Positions 1 through 5,945 are shown, numbered from the stretch's first letter. The stretch: DNA of 8,935 bases from Eubacterium sp. (GCA_020844525.1 JAJGAH010000076.1:1-8935), one strand, 5' to 3'. Numbers and translations: made by a program. The notes: generated by a model not told the origin, from the letters alone.

Positions 1-909
1 CTTGTGGTCAAATTCGTACAGCTCTTCTGACAGCAGATCTCTCAGAAGGGCTGTATCTTCTTTATCCGGAATCTCATCTGCATTTACAGTTCCGATGACC
101 TTTCCGATGACTTGGACATGGTCATCCTCATTCTTCTCTCCATAGGGCAGATTGGGATTCAGGGAATACAGTTTGTTGTCATACATCCGCTTGATCACGG
201 CTCCGTCCGCGCTGGAGCAGATTACGATGTCGTTGCTTTCCACGTCTTTTGTATATTTCACATAAACAAGATCCCCATTATGATAGACCGGTTCCATACT
301 GCGGCCGCTCACACGAATCAGTGTGTCGGCCTCGGTACTGAGCCGGTTCTTTTTTATGAATACGGGTTCCGGTTTTAATTCGTTGAATTCGCAGCCGGTA
401 CCAGCGGCAGCGGGAGTGCTCTGCAGCGGAAGAATGAAATAAGAATCCCGCAGCATATCGTTCCGGGCATCGACCTCTTCCTGCAGCATATTCCGGATCA
501 TCGATTCGATGAATTTCTGGCTGACGCTGCTGAGTTTCCGGTACTGACGTAAGAGTGTCCGCTCCTGAGATGTCGGAACCATTTCATCGTACATGCCGAA
601 AAGTTCATAAAGAGGGATTCCGAGTGTTTCGCACAAAATTTTTGTGTCATCCAGACTGGGCCGGTTTTTATTGTTCTCCCAGTTGGTGATGGTGTTCCGG
701 TTGACCTCCATCATTTTGGCCATTTTCGGCTGGCTTAATCTGGCTTTTTTGCGGTATTTCTGGATAACGGCACCGAAGCCCGGCCAGTCTTCTCTGGAAT
801 CAGAATCCTGTGGATGAGGAAGATGGATCACGTCTTTACTGTTCTGAGCGTGTGCGCTGAATGATGCGCCTGCAGACTCGGTTTCCTTGTTCTGCTGATA
901 TTCCTTCAT
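1..909 (-). CDS. HTH-S24 (CI/LexA-type) phage repressor, partial at C-terminus
   Basis: This is an open frame of 303 codons read leftward from an ATG at 909 and cut by the window edge, so the C-terminus is missing. AGGAGGG lies 7 nt upstream of the ATG and supports the start. Residues about 45-102 form an XRE-type helix-turn-helix (SQPKMAKMMEVNRNTITNWENN region). Residues about 155-280 are an S24 peptidase domain with a likely self-cleavage bond Ala169-Gly170, nucleophile Ser204 (in VSGRSMEPVYHNGD) and general-base Lys240 (in GAVIKRMY). All three signature elements are intact. In this family, RecA*-stimulated autocleavage separates the DNA-binding and dimerisation halves and triggers induction. 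A roughly 40-residue polar extension precedes the HTH. The gene is divergent from the early genes and lies beside an operator-like dyad, which fits a master lysogeny repressor that also controls its own promoter. The family call is firm; the operator assignment is inferred. Confidence 0.93.
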   Translation of the reverse strand, partial: MKEYQQNKETESAGASFSAHAQNSKDVIHLPHPQDSDSREDWPGFGAVIQKYRKKARLSQPKMAKMMEVNRNTITNWENNKNRPSLDDTKILCETLGIPLYELFGMYDEMVPTSQERTLLRQYRKLSSVSQKFIESMIRNMLQEEVDARNDMLRDSYFILPLQSTPAAAGTGCEFNELKPEPVFIKKNRLSTEADTLIRVSGRSMEPVYHNGDLVYVKYTKDVESNDIVICSSADGAVIKRMYDNKLYSLNPNLPYGEKNEDDHVQVIGKVIGTVNADEIPDKEDTALLRDLLSEELYEFDHK

Positions 910-956
910 TCTGATCCCTCCTGACATGATGGGTTTTAAGATTTGTTCATATGCCA

Positions 957-986
957 ATAATAGCACAAAAATATTGTGCTGTGCAA
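957..986 (-). promoter_or_regulatory. Predicted leftward promoter of the repressor
   Basis: On the minus strand, TTGCAC (981-986) and TATTAT (957-962) are separated by 18 bp, upstream of the repressor ATG at 909. The 19-bp dyad at 962-980 occupies the spacer, which predicts negative autoregulation. No other pair on this strand looks better. Prediction from sequence only. Confidence 0.55.
962..980. promoter_or_regulatory. Operator-like 19-bp dyad (AGCACAA-N5-TTGTGCT)
   Basis: Perfect 7-bp arms, AGCACAA at 962-968 and TTGTGCT at 974-980, flank a 5-bp AT-rich centre. The dyad lies between the -35 and -10 of the predicted leftward promoter. Related half-sites AGAACAA (994-1000) and TACACAA (1004-1010) occur nearby. 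It is the best candidate for the repressor's own operator, although binding by that repressor is inference. Confidence 0.6.
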
Positions 987-1031
987 TAGAAAAAGAACAA
1001 TAATACACAACAATTCTATTGAAAATGTGTA
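984..1031. promoter_or_regulatory. Overlapping dyads covering the rightward -35
   Basis: Two nested inverted repeats are present. CAATAGAA (984-991) pairs with TTCTATTG (1014-1021) across 22 bp, and TACACA (1004-1009) pairs with TGTGTA (1026-1031) across 16 bp. Both touch the -35 hexamer of the rightward promoter (1019-1024). The TACACA arms resemble the AGCACAA half-site of the stronger dyad at 962-980, so a second, weaker repressor site is plausible. The assignment is inferred. Confidence 0.4.
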
Positions 1032-1047
1032 CTGCCATCGATATAAT
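1019..1047 (+). promoter_or_regulatory. Predicted early rightward promoter
   Basis: TTGAAA (1019-1024) and TATAAT (1042-1047) are separated by exactly 17 bp, one mismatch from the sigma70/sigmaA consensus. Transcription would start near 1054 and read into the ImmA/IrrE-type gene. The -35 lies inside the inverted repeats at 984-1031, so repression by the divergent S24 repressor is likely. Confidence 0.8.
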
Positions 1048-1054
1048 AGTAAGC

Positions 1055-1104
1055 ATCACGAGACCTGAATTTCGCTAACCGGGATGACCGGGTGTTTTTG
1101 TGAT
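1055..1104 (+). other. Foldable 5' leader of the early rightward transcript
   Basis: ATCACGAGA (1055-1063) can pair along its whole length with TTTTGTGAT (1096-1104), using seven Watson-Crick and two G-U pairs. It would enclose a second small hairpin, CCGG (1079-1082) with CCGG (1088-1091). The outer stem would begin within a nucleotide or two of the predicted transcription start, so it would cap the 5' end of the mRNA. Possible roles are mRNA stabilisation, translational control or RNA-based antitermination; the sequence does not decide between them. Confidence 0.35.
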
Positions 1105-1131
1105 TTTGAGATGAAACTGCGTGGGATTTAG

Positions 1132-3132
1132 ATGGAGTATGCAATTTTACTAAAAGACTATGGACAGGGATGTATTACTGCGCTGCCGGTTTCGCAGTGC
1201 ACGGGAGAGAATAAACCGGACTTTCGAAGGCCCTACACGGCATACGAGGTGCTGACGGATTTTTTCGGAGAGGACATGTCTCTGGTGCTGGGAAATTATC
1301 TGAAGCAGGAGATCAAGACGGTCCGAAAGCAGAAGGGGATGGAGAGAGCAAAAGAAGCACGACTGCTTTCGTATTATTATCTCACCACCAGATCCAAAGC
1401 ACAGCAGCCCGTGAATGAGACGCTCGTGGATTTTATGATCCGTGGAAAGGTGGAGGGCGAGACAGAAGAGAAAGACCGGTTTGTCCGGGATATGGATTTC
1501 AAAGTCCGCTACATTCTGGACCTTCGGCCCTGTGAGCAGAAGTGTATCGGGCCGCTGATCTTTCCGAAGGAAGATGAGGATCCTGTTTCGGATGGCGAGA
1601 TCCCAGCCAATGACTACCTGCTGCCGATTCTTCGTGCAGAGGATTATGAAACGGTCGCTCACCAGATCCTCCGGAAGTACTACCCGGAATATGCCTCTCG
1701 TCTCTCAGAGGGAGAGCGCTTTGTGATGAACGGAGATGACCTTGCCGCAAGGATGAATCTCGATGTAAGAGACGTGCATTTTGCAGATCCTGCCACGCTG
1801 GGACAGATCTACTACAACTTCGGCGATGCGGAACTTCTGGATTCTGCCGGACGGAAATATACCGAGCAGATCAATCCGGGCACCATTCTTATCAGCATCG
1901 ACAACTGCCAGAGCCCTTCGATCCGAAACAGCACGGTCTGCCATGAGTGCTGTCACATGGTTCTGGACCGTACCTTCTTCCTTCTTCAGATGATGACGGG
2001 ATGCCCGTATTCCTATTACACCAATCGAAGGAGAGAAGCCAGAAGGGTCTATCGGAAGAACGGCCCGGTGGACTGGATGGAACTGCAGTGTGAGAAGCTG
2101 CCGGCTTATCTTTTGATGGAGAGCCAGAGCACGAAGGAGCTGGTGGAAGCGGAACTGCAAAGGCATCAGGGCATCCGTTCCCCGGAGGTGATGCGGGGAA
2201 TCATTGACATGGTGTCTGTAAGAAACAAGGTCTCCCGCTCGATGGCCAAGTATCGCCTGATTGAGCTTGGCTACTACGAGGCAGAAGGAATCCGCTGTTT
2301 TGTAGACGGCAGATCCGTTCCGGATCATGGCTGCAGCAGTTCATGGCCGGAAGGCGTGACTTACACGATCTCGGCCTATCAGGCGGCAGAGCTTGCGGAT
2401 GCAGATCCAGAATTCTGGCATCTCATCAGCGGAGGCCGCTATCGCTACGTGGAAGGACACTTCTGTCTGAATCAGGAAGCATATGTGAAGGAGACCTGGA
2501 ACGGGATCCCATATCTTACGTCCTACGCAAGAACGCATATCGACGAGTGCTGTCTTGGCTTTGCCGCACATGGCAGATACCGGAGCACGGACTTCCGTCA
2601 GGGGAGAGTTGCCAGAACGAAGACTAAGCTGGTAACCGGTCAGTATCGTCCGGGCTATACGCTGGTGGCAGAGCCGGGGACGGAGCTGTATGTGAAGGAA
2701 AACGAGACGTTCCGGCATGACAGTTATCTCTGGGGCGAACTTCTCTACGCACTGCCATCAGATTTCCATGAAGCCGTAAACGAGATCCTGCTGAAGAAAG
2801 GCATTACACAGGAGACGCTTGCGGAGAGACTGGGAGTCGAGAGAAGAACGCTGACCAAATACTTAAGTCAGGATTCTCCGACACTTGCCCATGTGGTCGG
2901 GATCTGCGTAGCTCTGCAGCTTCCGTTTTTCATCTCGGAGAAGCTGATCGAATTATCCGGGAACGCTTTTCAGAGAAAACCGCTGCATCATCAGTATCGG
3001 GAATTCCTGTTTCAGGCGGAGAAGCTCACGGTCTCCCGGTGCGAAGATATTCTGGCAGAACGCGGCTGGCCGCCACTGTTCGATTCACCGGATCAGGGCG
3101 AGATGAAAGGAGCCGTCCGGTCGATCTCATAA
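1132..3132 (+). CDS. ImmA/IrrE-type metallopeptidase with C-terminal HTH (666 aa)
   Basis: The gene is transcribed away from the S24 repressor and is the first gene of the early rightward transcript. An ImmA/IrrE-like zinc peptidase domain spans about residues 165-400. It has an HEXXH motif at 271-275 (HECCH) and a likely third ligand, Glu317, in MELQCEKLPAYLLM. It ends with the family-typical VS-x-A-x-x-x-RL-x-x-LG stretch near 390-405. An XRE-like HTH lies at about 554-600 (GITQETLAERLGVERRTLTKYL). Residues 1-160 and 410-545 match nothing I recognise. ImmA of ICEBs1 is shorter, about 170 residues, and cleaves its partner repressor to induce the element. A similar role against the neighbouring repressor is inferred. 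The start is uncertain: it is the first in-frame ATG, directly after a TAG, and has no good Shine-Dalgarno. The gene ends 20 nt before a terminator. Confidence 0.85.
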   Translation: MEYAILLKDYGQGCITALPVSQCTGENKPDFRRPYTAYEVLTDFFGEDMSLVLGNYLKQEIKTVRKQKGMERAKEARLLSYYYLTTRSKAQQPVNETLVDFMIRGKVEGETEEKDRFVRDMDFKVRYILDLRPCEQKCIGPLIFPKEDEDPVSDGEIPANDYLLPILRAEDYETVAHQILRKYYPEYASRLSEGERFVMNGDDLAARMNLDVRDVHFADPATLGQIYYNFGDAELLDSAGRKYTEQINPGTILISIDNCQSPSIRNSTVCHECCHMVLDRTFFLLQMMTGCPYSYYTNRRREARRVYRKNGPVDWMELQCEKLPAYLLMESQSTKELVEAELQRHQGIRSPEVMRGIIDMVSVRNKVSRSMAKYRLIELGYYEAEGIRCFVDGRSVPDHGCSSSWPEGVTYTISAYQAAELADADPEFWHLISGGRYRYVEGHFCLNQEAYVKETWNGIPYLTSYARTHIDECCLGFAAHGRYRSTDFRQGRVARTKTKLVTGQYRPGYTLVAEPGTELYVKENETFRHDSYLWGELLYALPSDFHEAVNEILLKKGITQETLAERLGVERRTLTKYLSQDSPTLAHVVGICVALQLPFFISEKLIELSGNAFQRKPLHHQYREFLFQAEKLTVSRCEDILAERGWPPLFDSPDQGEMKGAVRSIS

Positions 3133-3152
3133 ATTCCATACCATCTTATCAC

Positions 3153-3187
3153 AGCTGGGGTACCGAAAGGGTACTTCAGCTTTTTTC
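3153..3187 (+). terminator. Intrinsic terminator after the ImmA/IrrE-type gene
   Basis: Arms 3153-3164 and 3170-3181 pair over 12 positions (AGCTGGGGTACC with GGTACTTCAGCT, two G-U pairs). The loop is 5 nt (GAAAG), and a run of six T follows at 3181-3186. It starts 20 nt after the stop codon. This is a textbook Rho-independent terminator. Confidence 0.9.
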
Positions 3188-3239
3188 ATGTCCGCACTCG
3201 CGGAGATCCCTAAGAAAAATAAAAAACTTTCCGGATTGT

Positions 3240-3257
3240 GGGAACAGAAGTGTTCCC
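3240..3257. repeat. 18-bp dyad, copy 1 (GGGAACA-N4-TGTTCCC)
   Basis: Perfect 7-bp arms flank GAAG. The same architecture recurs at 3411-3428, and single half-sites occur at 3352-3357 (GGGAAC) and 3591-3596 (GTTCCC). A TATAAA hexamer begins at 3268, about 20 bp from the dyad centre, so this could be an operator over a -35 region. No T run follows, so it is not a terminator. The protein that would bind is unknown. Confidence 0.55.
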
Positions 3258-3410
3258 AGAATGCATCTATAAAAAGTCCGGAATTCACTGTTTTTCGCAT
3301 CTCACCCAGTACCCGATTCCCGCAAACCCTTGTAAATCCTGACTTTATTTTGGGAACACTTCCGATCCTCGAATGAGGCCCTGTGATCAGGTAGTATAGG
3401 GTCAGTTCAA

Positions 3411-3428
3411 GGGAACGGATTCGTTCCC
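3411..3428. repeat. 18-bp dyad, copy 2 (GGGAACG-N4-CGTTCCC)
   Basis: Perfect 7-bp arms flank GATT. The two dyads share GGGAAC-R-N4-Y-GTTCCC, and their R/Y positions co-vary (A/T in copy 1, G/C in copy 2), as a protein site or selected hairpin would. A weak -10-like CATATT lies at 3442-3447, at about the same offset as TATAAA in copy 1. Transcription from there would enter the predicted structured RNA. A run of seven A follows (3434-3440), so this is not a forward terminator. Confidence 0.55.
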
Positions 3429-3469
3429 GGAACAAAAAAATCATATTGAATGCCTGACTTAAGTCAAAT

Positions 3470-3644
3470 GCATAAAGGCAGAGATACTCAGAAAAGATCA
3501 CCTTCTCCGAAGTGCCAAACGGCAGCGGACAGTCCTAAGGAGAAGTGGATCTTCACGGAGTACGGAAGGAGCTGTCTTTATGCCTTTTTCAGGTTCCCTG
3601 CAGCCTCGCAAGTACTCCAAAGGTACCTGCGGGGCTTTTCTTTT
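3470..3644 (+). ncRNA. Predicted structured RNA ending at an intrinsic terminator
   Basis: No gene fits 3188-3762, but 3470-3583 folds into one long nested hairpin. The basal stem 3470-3481/3572-3583 has 12 consecutive pairs, one of them G-U. Inside it are 3485-3489/3558-3562 (5 bp), 3494-3499/3548-3553 (AAGATC with GATCTT, 6 bp), a 2x2 internal loop, and 3502-3508/3539-3545 (CTTCTCC with GGAGAAG, 7 bp). A 4-bp hairpin lies at the tip (TGCC 3513-3516 with GGCA 3521-3524). The terminator at 3603-3644 ends the unit. It could be a phage small RNA, a riboswitch-like leader or an antitermination element. I do not recognise a known RNA class, and the 5' end is undefined (perhaps near 3454). Confidence 0.5.
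3603..3644 (+). terminator. Intrinsic terminator upstream of the replication operon
   Basis: GCCTCGCA (3603-3610) pairs with TGCGGGGC (3628-3635) over 8 bp with one G-U. An inner GTAC/GTAC stem (3612-3615/3623-3626) adds stability. The tract TTTTCTTTT follows at 3636-3644. It lies 118 bp before the first replication gene, with no clear promoter between, so it may act as an attenuator for the operon. Confidence 0.8.
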
Positions 3645-3670
3645 CCCGCAAGGTCCTCGAGTTCTCTGCC

Positions 3671-3732
3671 TCCCGCAGTCAGGCGGGAAGGGAGGGATGC
3701 CTTATGGGTGGCATTTAGTCCGGAGAACGGAC
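3671..3732 (+). other. Three consecutive small hairpins in the Gp157-gene leader
   Basis: The hairpins are TCCCGC/GCGGGA (3671-3676 and 3683-3688), ATGCC/GGCAT (3697-3701 and 3710-3714) and GTCCG/CGGAC (3718-3722 and 3728-3732). An SD-like AAGGGAGGG directly abuts an ATG at 3697, which lies in the second hairpin and is in frame with the downstream gene, but the spacing is too short for normal initiation. Possible roles are translational control or RNA processing. Confidence 0.3.
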
Positions 3733-3762
3733 AGAGAGATTCGGAAACCAAGGAATTCAAAA

Positions 3763-4293
3763 ATGGAGGAATTCAAATTGAAACTCTACGAGATTAATGC
3801 ACAGATTCAGGCGCTCTCGGATGCCATTGAGTTTGATCCGGAAACCGGCGAGATCCTCGGGGATGCAGAAGCACTCTTCGATGCGATCAATCAGCTCCAG
3901 ATGGAGAAGACGTCGATTCTTTCCTACCTTGGAAAGCTCGTCTTAAATCTTCGCTCCGAGCAGAGCGCCCTGAAGGTGGAAGAGCTGCGTCTTAAGAATC
4001 GTCGCGAGAAGCTCGCAAAGAAGGAAGAGCGCCTCATGCACGTGCTGGACCGCGAGTGCGATGGAGAGAAGACGGATCTTGGCATTGCGACAGTAAGCTA
4101 CCGGAAGACATCCCGCGTCGATGTGACGGATTCCGCAAAGGCGGTCCGGTGGCTCAAGCGCCACAAGTTCACGAGTTGCTTCCGGGTACCGGAGCCGGAG
4201 GTCGCGAAGACAGAAGTGAAGAAGCTGTTAAATTCCGGAACCCAGGTGCCGGGCTGTGTGCTCATCGAAGACACGTCCTGCTCCCTGAGATAA
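3763..4293 (+). CDS. Siphovirus Gp157-like protein (176 aa)
   Basis: The sequence matches the Siphovirus Gp157 pattern (PF05565). An N-terminal helix (MEEFKLKLYEINAQIQALSD) leads to FDPETGEILGDAEALFDAI. A long charged coiled-coil stretch follows at about residues 45-100 (QLQMEKTSILSYLGKLV through RREKLAKKEERL). The C-terminal beta-rich part has the typical ATVSYRKTSRVDV segment and a VPGCVLIED end. In streptococcal phages the family has been linked to resistance against host interference, but its biochemical role is unknown. ATG 3763 is chosen because AAGGAA precedes it at good spacing and homologues begin near this point. The frame is open upstream to ATG 3580 and ATG 3697, but those additions run through a terminator and hairpins. 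It is the first gene of the replication operon, 15 nt before the ATPase gene. Confidence 0.85.
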   Translation: MEEFKLKLYEINAQIQALSDAIEFDPETGEILGDAEALFDAINQLQMEKTSILSYLGKLVLNLRSEQSALKVEELRLKNRREKLAKKEERLMHVLDRECDGEKTDLGIATVSYRKTSRVDVTDSAKAVRWLKRHKFTSCFRVPEPEVAKTEVKKLLNSGTQVPGCVLIEDTSCSLR

Positions 4294-4308
4294 GAAGGAG
4301 GTTTGTAA

Positions 4309-5433
4309 ATGCTGAATATTACACGCGGGATCGTGGCAAGACCGCAGAAGGTCGTGATCTACGGACCCGAGGGAATCGGGAAAACAACGCTGGCATCCCA
4401 GACGCCCGATCCCCTGTTTATCGATACCGAGGGCGGCAGTGCCCATCTGGATGTGCGAAGAATTGAAGGCCTGAAGGACTGGGAGAAACTGCTCTCGACG
4501 GTCAAGGAAGTCGCTGTAACGAAGGACATCTGCAAGACCCTCGTTCTGGATACGGCTGACTGGGCCGAGCAGCTGGCAATCGCCCATATCCTCGACAAGT
4601 ATAAGCAGCCGTCCATCGAGGCTTTCGGCTACGGCAAGGGCTACACCTACATCGGCGAAGAATTCACTAGACTCTTGGATGCGCTGGACATGGTGATCGC
4701 AGCCGGTATGAACGTCGTCGTGACCGCTCATGCCAAGATGCGGAAATTTGAACAGCCGGATGAGATGGGAGCCTATGACCGCTGGGAGATGAAACTCACC
4801 CGTCAGTCCGCTCCGCTTCTCAAGGAGTGGTGCGATCTGCTCCTGTTCTGCAACTACGAGACCTTCGTGGTAAGCACCGAGAACAAGACCGCCAAGGCGC
4901 AGGGCGGGAAGCGCGTCATGTACACGAGCCATCATCCCTGCTGGGATGCGAAGAACCGCCACGGCCTGCCGGACAAGCTGGATCTGGATTACCGGTATCT
5001 GAAACCGGTCTTTGTGCTGCCGACCGGGAGGGAACAGAAGGAGGAACCGCCAGCAGTGGCTTCGGATCCGCTGGCAGCGGGAAGTGACCCGGCTGCAGCA
5101 TCACAGCAGACGGCAGCAGGAGAACCGGAGAAATCTGCTGCAGCAGCGGAAAGGGCAGCGACTCCCCTTCCTCCCGCACCGACAGCATCGGCCCAGAAGG
5201 TCATGGATCTTCTGGTTCAGGACGGCATTTCGGAAGCAGCACTTCGGAAGTTCGTTGCAGGCAAGGGTCATTACAAAGAGGATGTTCCAATCTCGGCCTA
5301 TTCCGAGAAGTTCCTCTCCGGCTGGGTCCTGAAGTACTGGCCGAGGATCCGCGAGATGATCAGAAACGCAGAAGCAAAGAATACAAAAACAAATGATACA
5401 GAAACGATGAAGGAGGACAGAAACAATGCCTGA
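4309..5433 (+). CDS. Phage RecA-fold ATPase, AAA_24/Sak4-like (374 aa)
   Basis: The P-loop nucleotide-binding protein has Walker A at residues 19-26 (GPEGIGKT), Walker B near 77-82 (TLVLDT) and a sensor-like VVVTAHAK at about 137-144. Its FIDTEGG segment (37-43) is typical of phage AAA_24 proteins (PF13479), of which Sak4 single-strand annealing proteins are characterised members. Sak4 of phage HK620 is stimulated by its cognate SSB, which fits the DUF669 gene immediately downstream. Residues about 239-295 are a low-complexity Ala/Pro/Glu linker. A C-terminal helical module follows at about 295-374 (SAQKVMDLLVQDGISEAALRKFV) and is absent from minimal Sak4 proteins. AAGGAGG lies 8 nt before the ATG. 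The end overlaps the next start by 8 nt (ATGCCTGA), which suggests translational coupling. An annealing function is inferred from family and context. Confidence 0.85.
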   Translation: MLNITRGIVARPQKVVIYGPEGIGKTTLASQTPDPLFIDTEGGSAHLDVRRIEGLKDWEKLLSTVKEVAVTKDICKTLVLDTADWAEQLAIAHILDKYKQPSIEAFGYGKGYTYIGEEFTRLLDALDMVIAAGMNVVVTAHAKMRKFEQPDEMGAYDRWEMKLTRQSAPLLKEWCDLLLFCNYETFVVSTENKTAKAQGGKRVMYTSHHPCWDAKNRHGLPDKLDLDYRYLKPVFVLPTGREQKEEPPAVASDPLAAGSDPAAASQQTAAGEPEKSAAAAERAATPLPPAPTASAQKVMDLLVQDGISEAALRKFVAGKGHYKEDVPISAYSEKFLSGWVLKYWPRIREMIRNAEAKNTKTNDTETMKEDRNNA

Positions 5434-5935
5434 TAACAATTACAGGAATCAGAACGACGGCTGCATGGACTGGGGTGACACCATTGAGCAGGATAACCAG
5501 TTCGTCATTCTCCCGGAGGGAGACTACACCTTTACGGTCACGAAGTTTGAGCGTGCCAGACACGCAGGAAGCGAGAAGATCCCGCCCTGCAACAAGGCAC
5601 TTCTGACACTGGAAGTAAAGACCCCTGAAGGAACAGCGACCGTGCTCACAGATCTGCTTCTCTATCGCACGATGGAGTGGAAGATCTCAAGCTTCTTCCG
5701 TGCCATCGGTCAGAAGAAGCAGGGCGAGAGGCTGGTCATGGACTGGAGCAGGGTGATTGGAGCGAGGGGCAGAGCTCACATCGCACCGGCTACCTATGTG
5801 GGAAAGCAGGACGGCAGGGAACATGAGAAGAACGAGGTCGTCCGCTACTACGACTACGATCCGTCCCAGATGCCGAAGGAGGATGACTTCATGACTCTTC
5901 CGGAAGGATCTGACGACGAGCTTCCCTTCAACTAA
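5426..5935 (+). CDS. DUF669 protein, putative phage ssDNA-binding protein (169 aa)
   Basis: The DUF669 signature (PF05037) is clear: MDWGDTIEQDNQFVILPEGDYTFTV at about residues 14-38, then NKALLTLEVKTPEGTATVLTDLLLYRTMEWKISSFFRAIGQKKQGERLVMDW at about 56-107. The family is small and beta-rich, and sits beside Sak4/AAA_24 ATPases and primases where an SSB would be expected. The last residues, EGSDDELPFN (160-169), are acidic and end close to the DDxPF tip that bacterial SSBs use to recruit partners. This supports an SSB-like role, which is inferred. A strong AAGGAGG precedes the ATG, and the start overlaps the preceding gene by 8 nt. Residues 12-23 and 160-167 also resemble segments of the downstream primase. 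Confidence 0.85.
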   Translation: MPDNNYRNQNDGCMDWGDTIEQDNQFVILPEGDYTFTVTKFERARHAGSEKIPPCNKALLTLEVKTPEGTATVLTDLLLYRTMEWKISSFFRAIGQKKQGERLVMDWSRVIGARGRAHIAPATYVGKQDGREHEKNEVVRYYDYDPSQMPKEDDFMTLPEGSDDELPFN

Positions 5936-5945
5936 GGGACTTCGG

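Noticed and set aside
112..378. 88-codon plus-strand frame opposite the repressor
   Set aside because: It is antisense to the S24 domain coding sequence, whose catalytic residues are intact; there is no supporting signal.
3188..3376. 62-codon plus-strand frame just after the first terminator
   Set aside because: The ATG lies at the end of the terminator T run without a ribosome binding site, and the product has no recognisable features.
3240..3428. Reading the GGGAAC dyads as LexA/DinR SOS boxes
   Set aside because: The Gram-positive box is GAAC-N4-GTTC. Here the spacing is GAAC-N6-GTTC in both copies, so the match fails in the position that matters.
3411..3440. Dyad copy 2 as a transcription terminator
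   Set aside because: The hairpin is followed by a run of A on the plus strand, and on the minus strand no T run follows it.
3127..3501. 124-codon minus-strand frame across the gene-free region
   Set aside because: It begins with GTG with the SD-like purines directly touching it, runs through the dyads and the forward terminator stem, and shows no family pattern.
3580..3762. Upstream extension of the Gp157 frame to ATG 3580 or ATG 3697
   Set aside because: The added residues are translated from a terminator and hairpins, do not resemble the family, and ATG 3763 has a well-spaced AAGGAA.
3450..3797. 115-codon plus-strand frame through the structured RNA
   Set aside because: No ribosome binding site; it crosses a strong terminator and overlaps the Gp157 gene out of frame.
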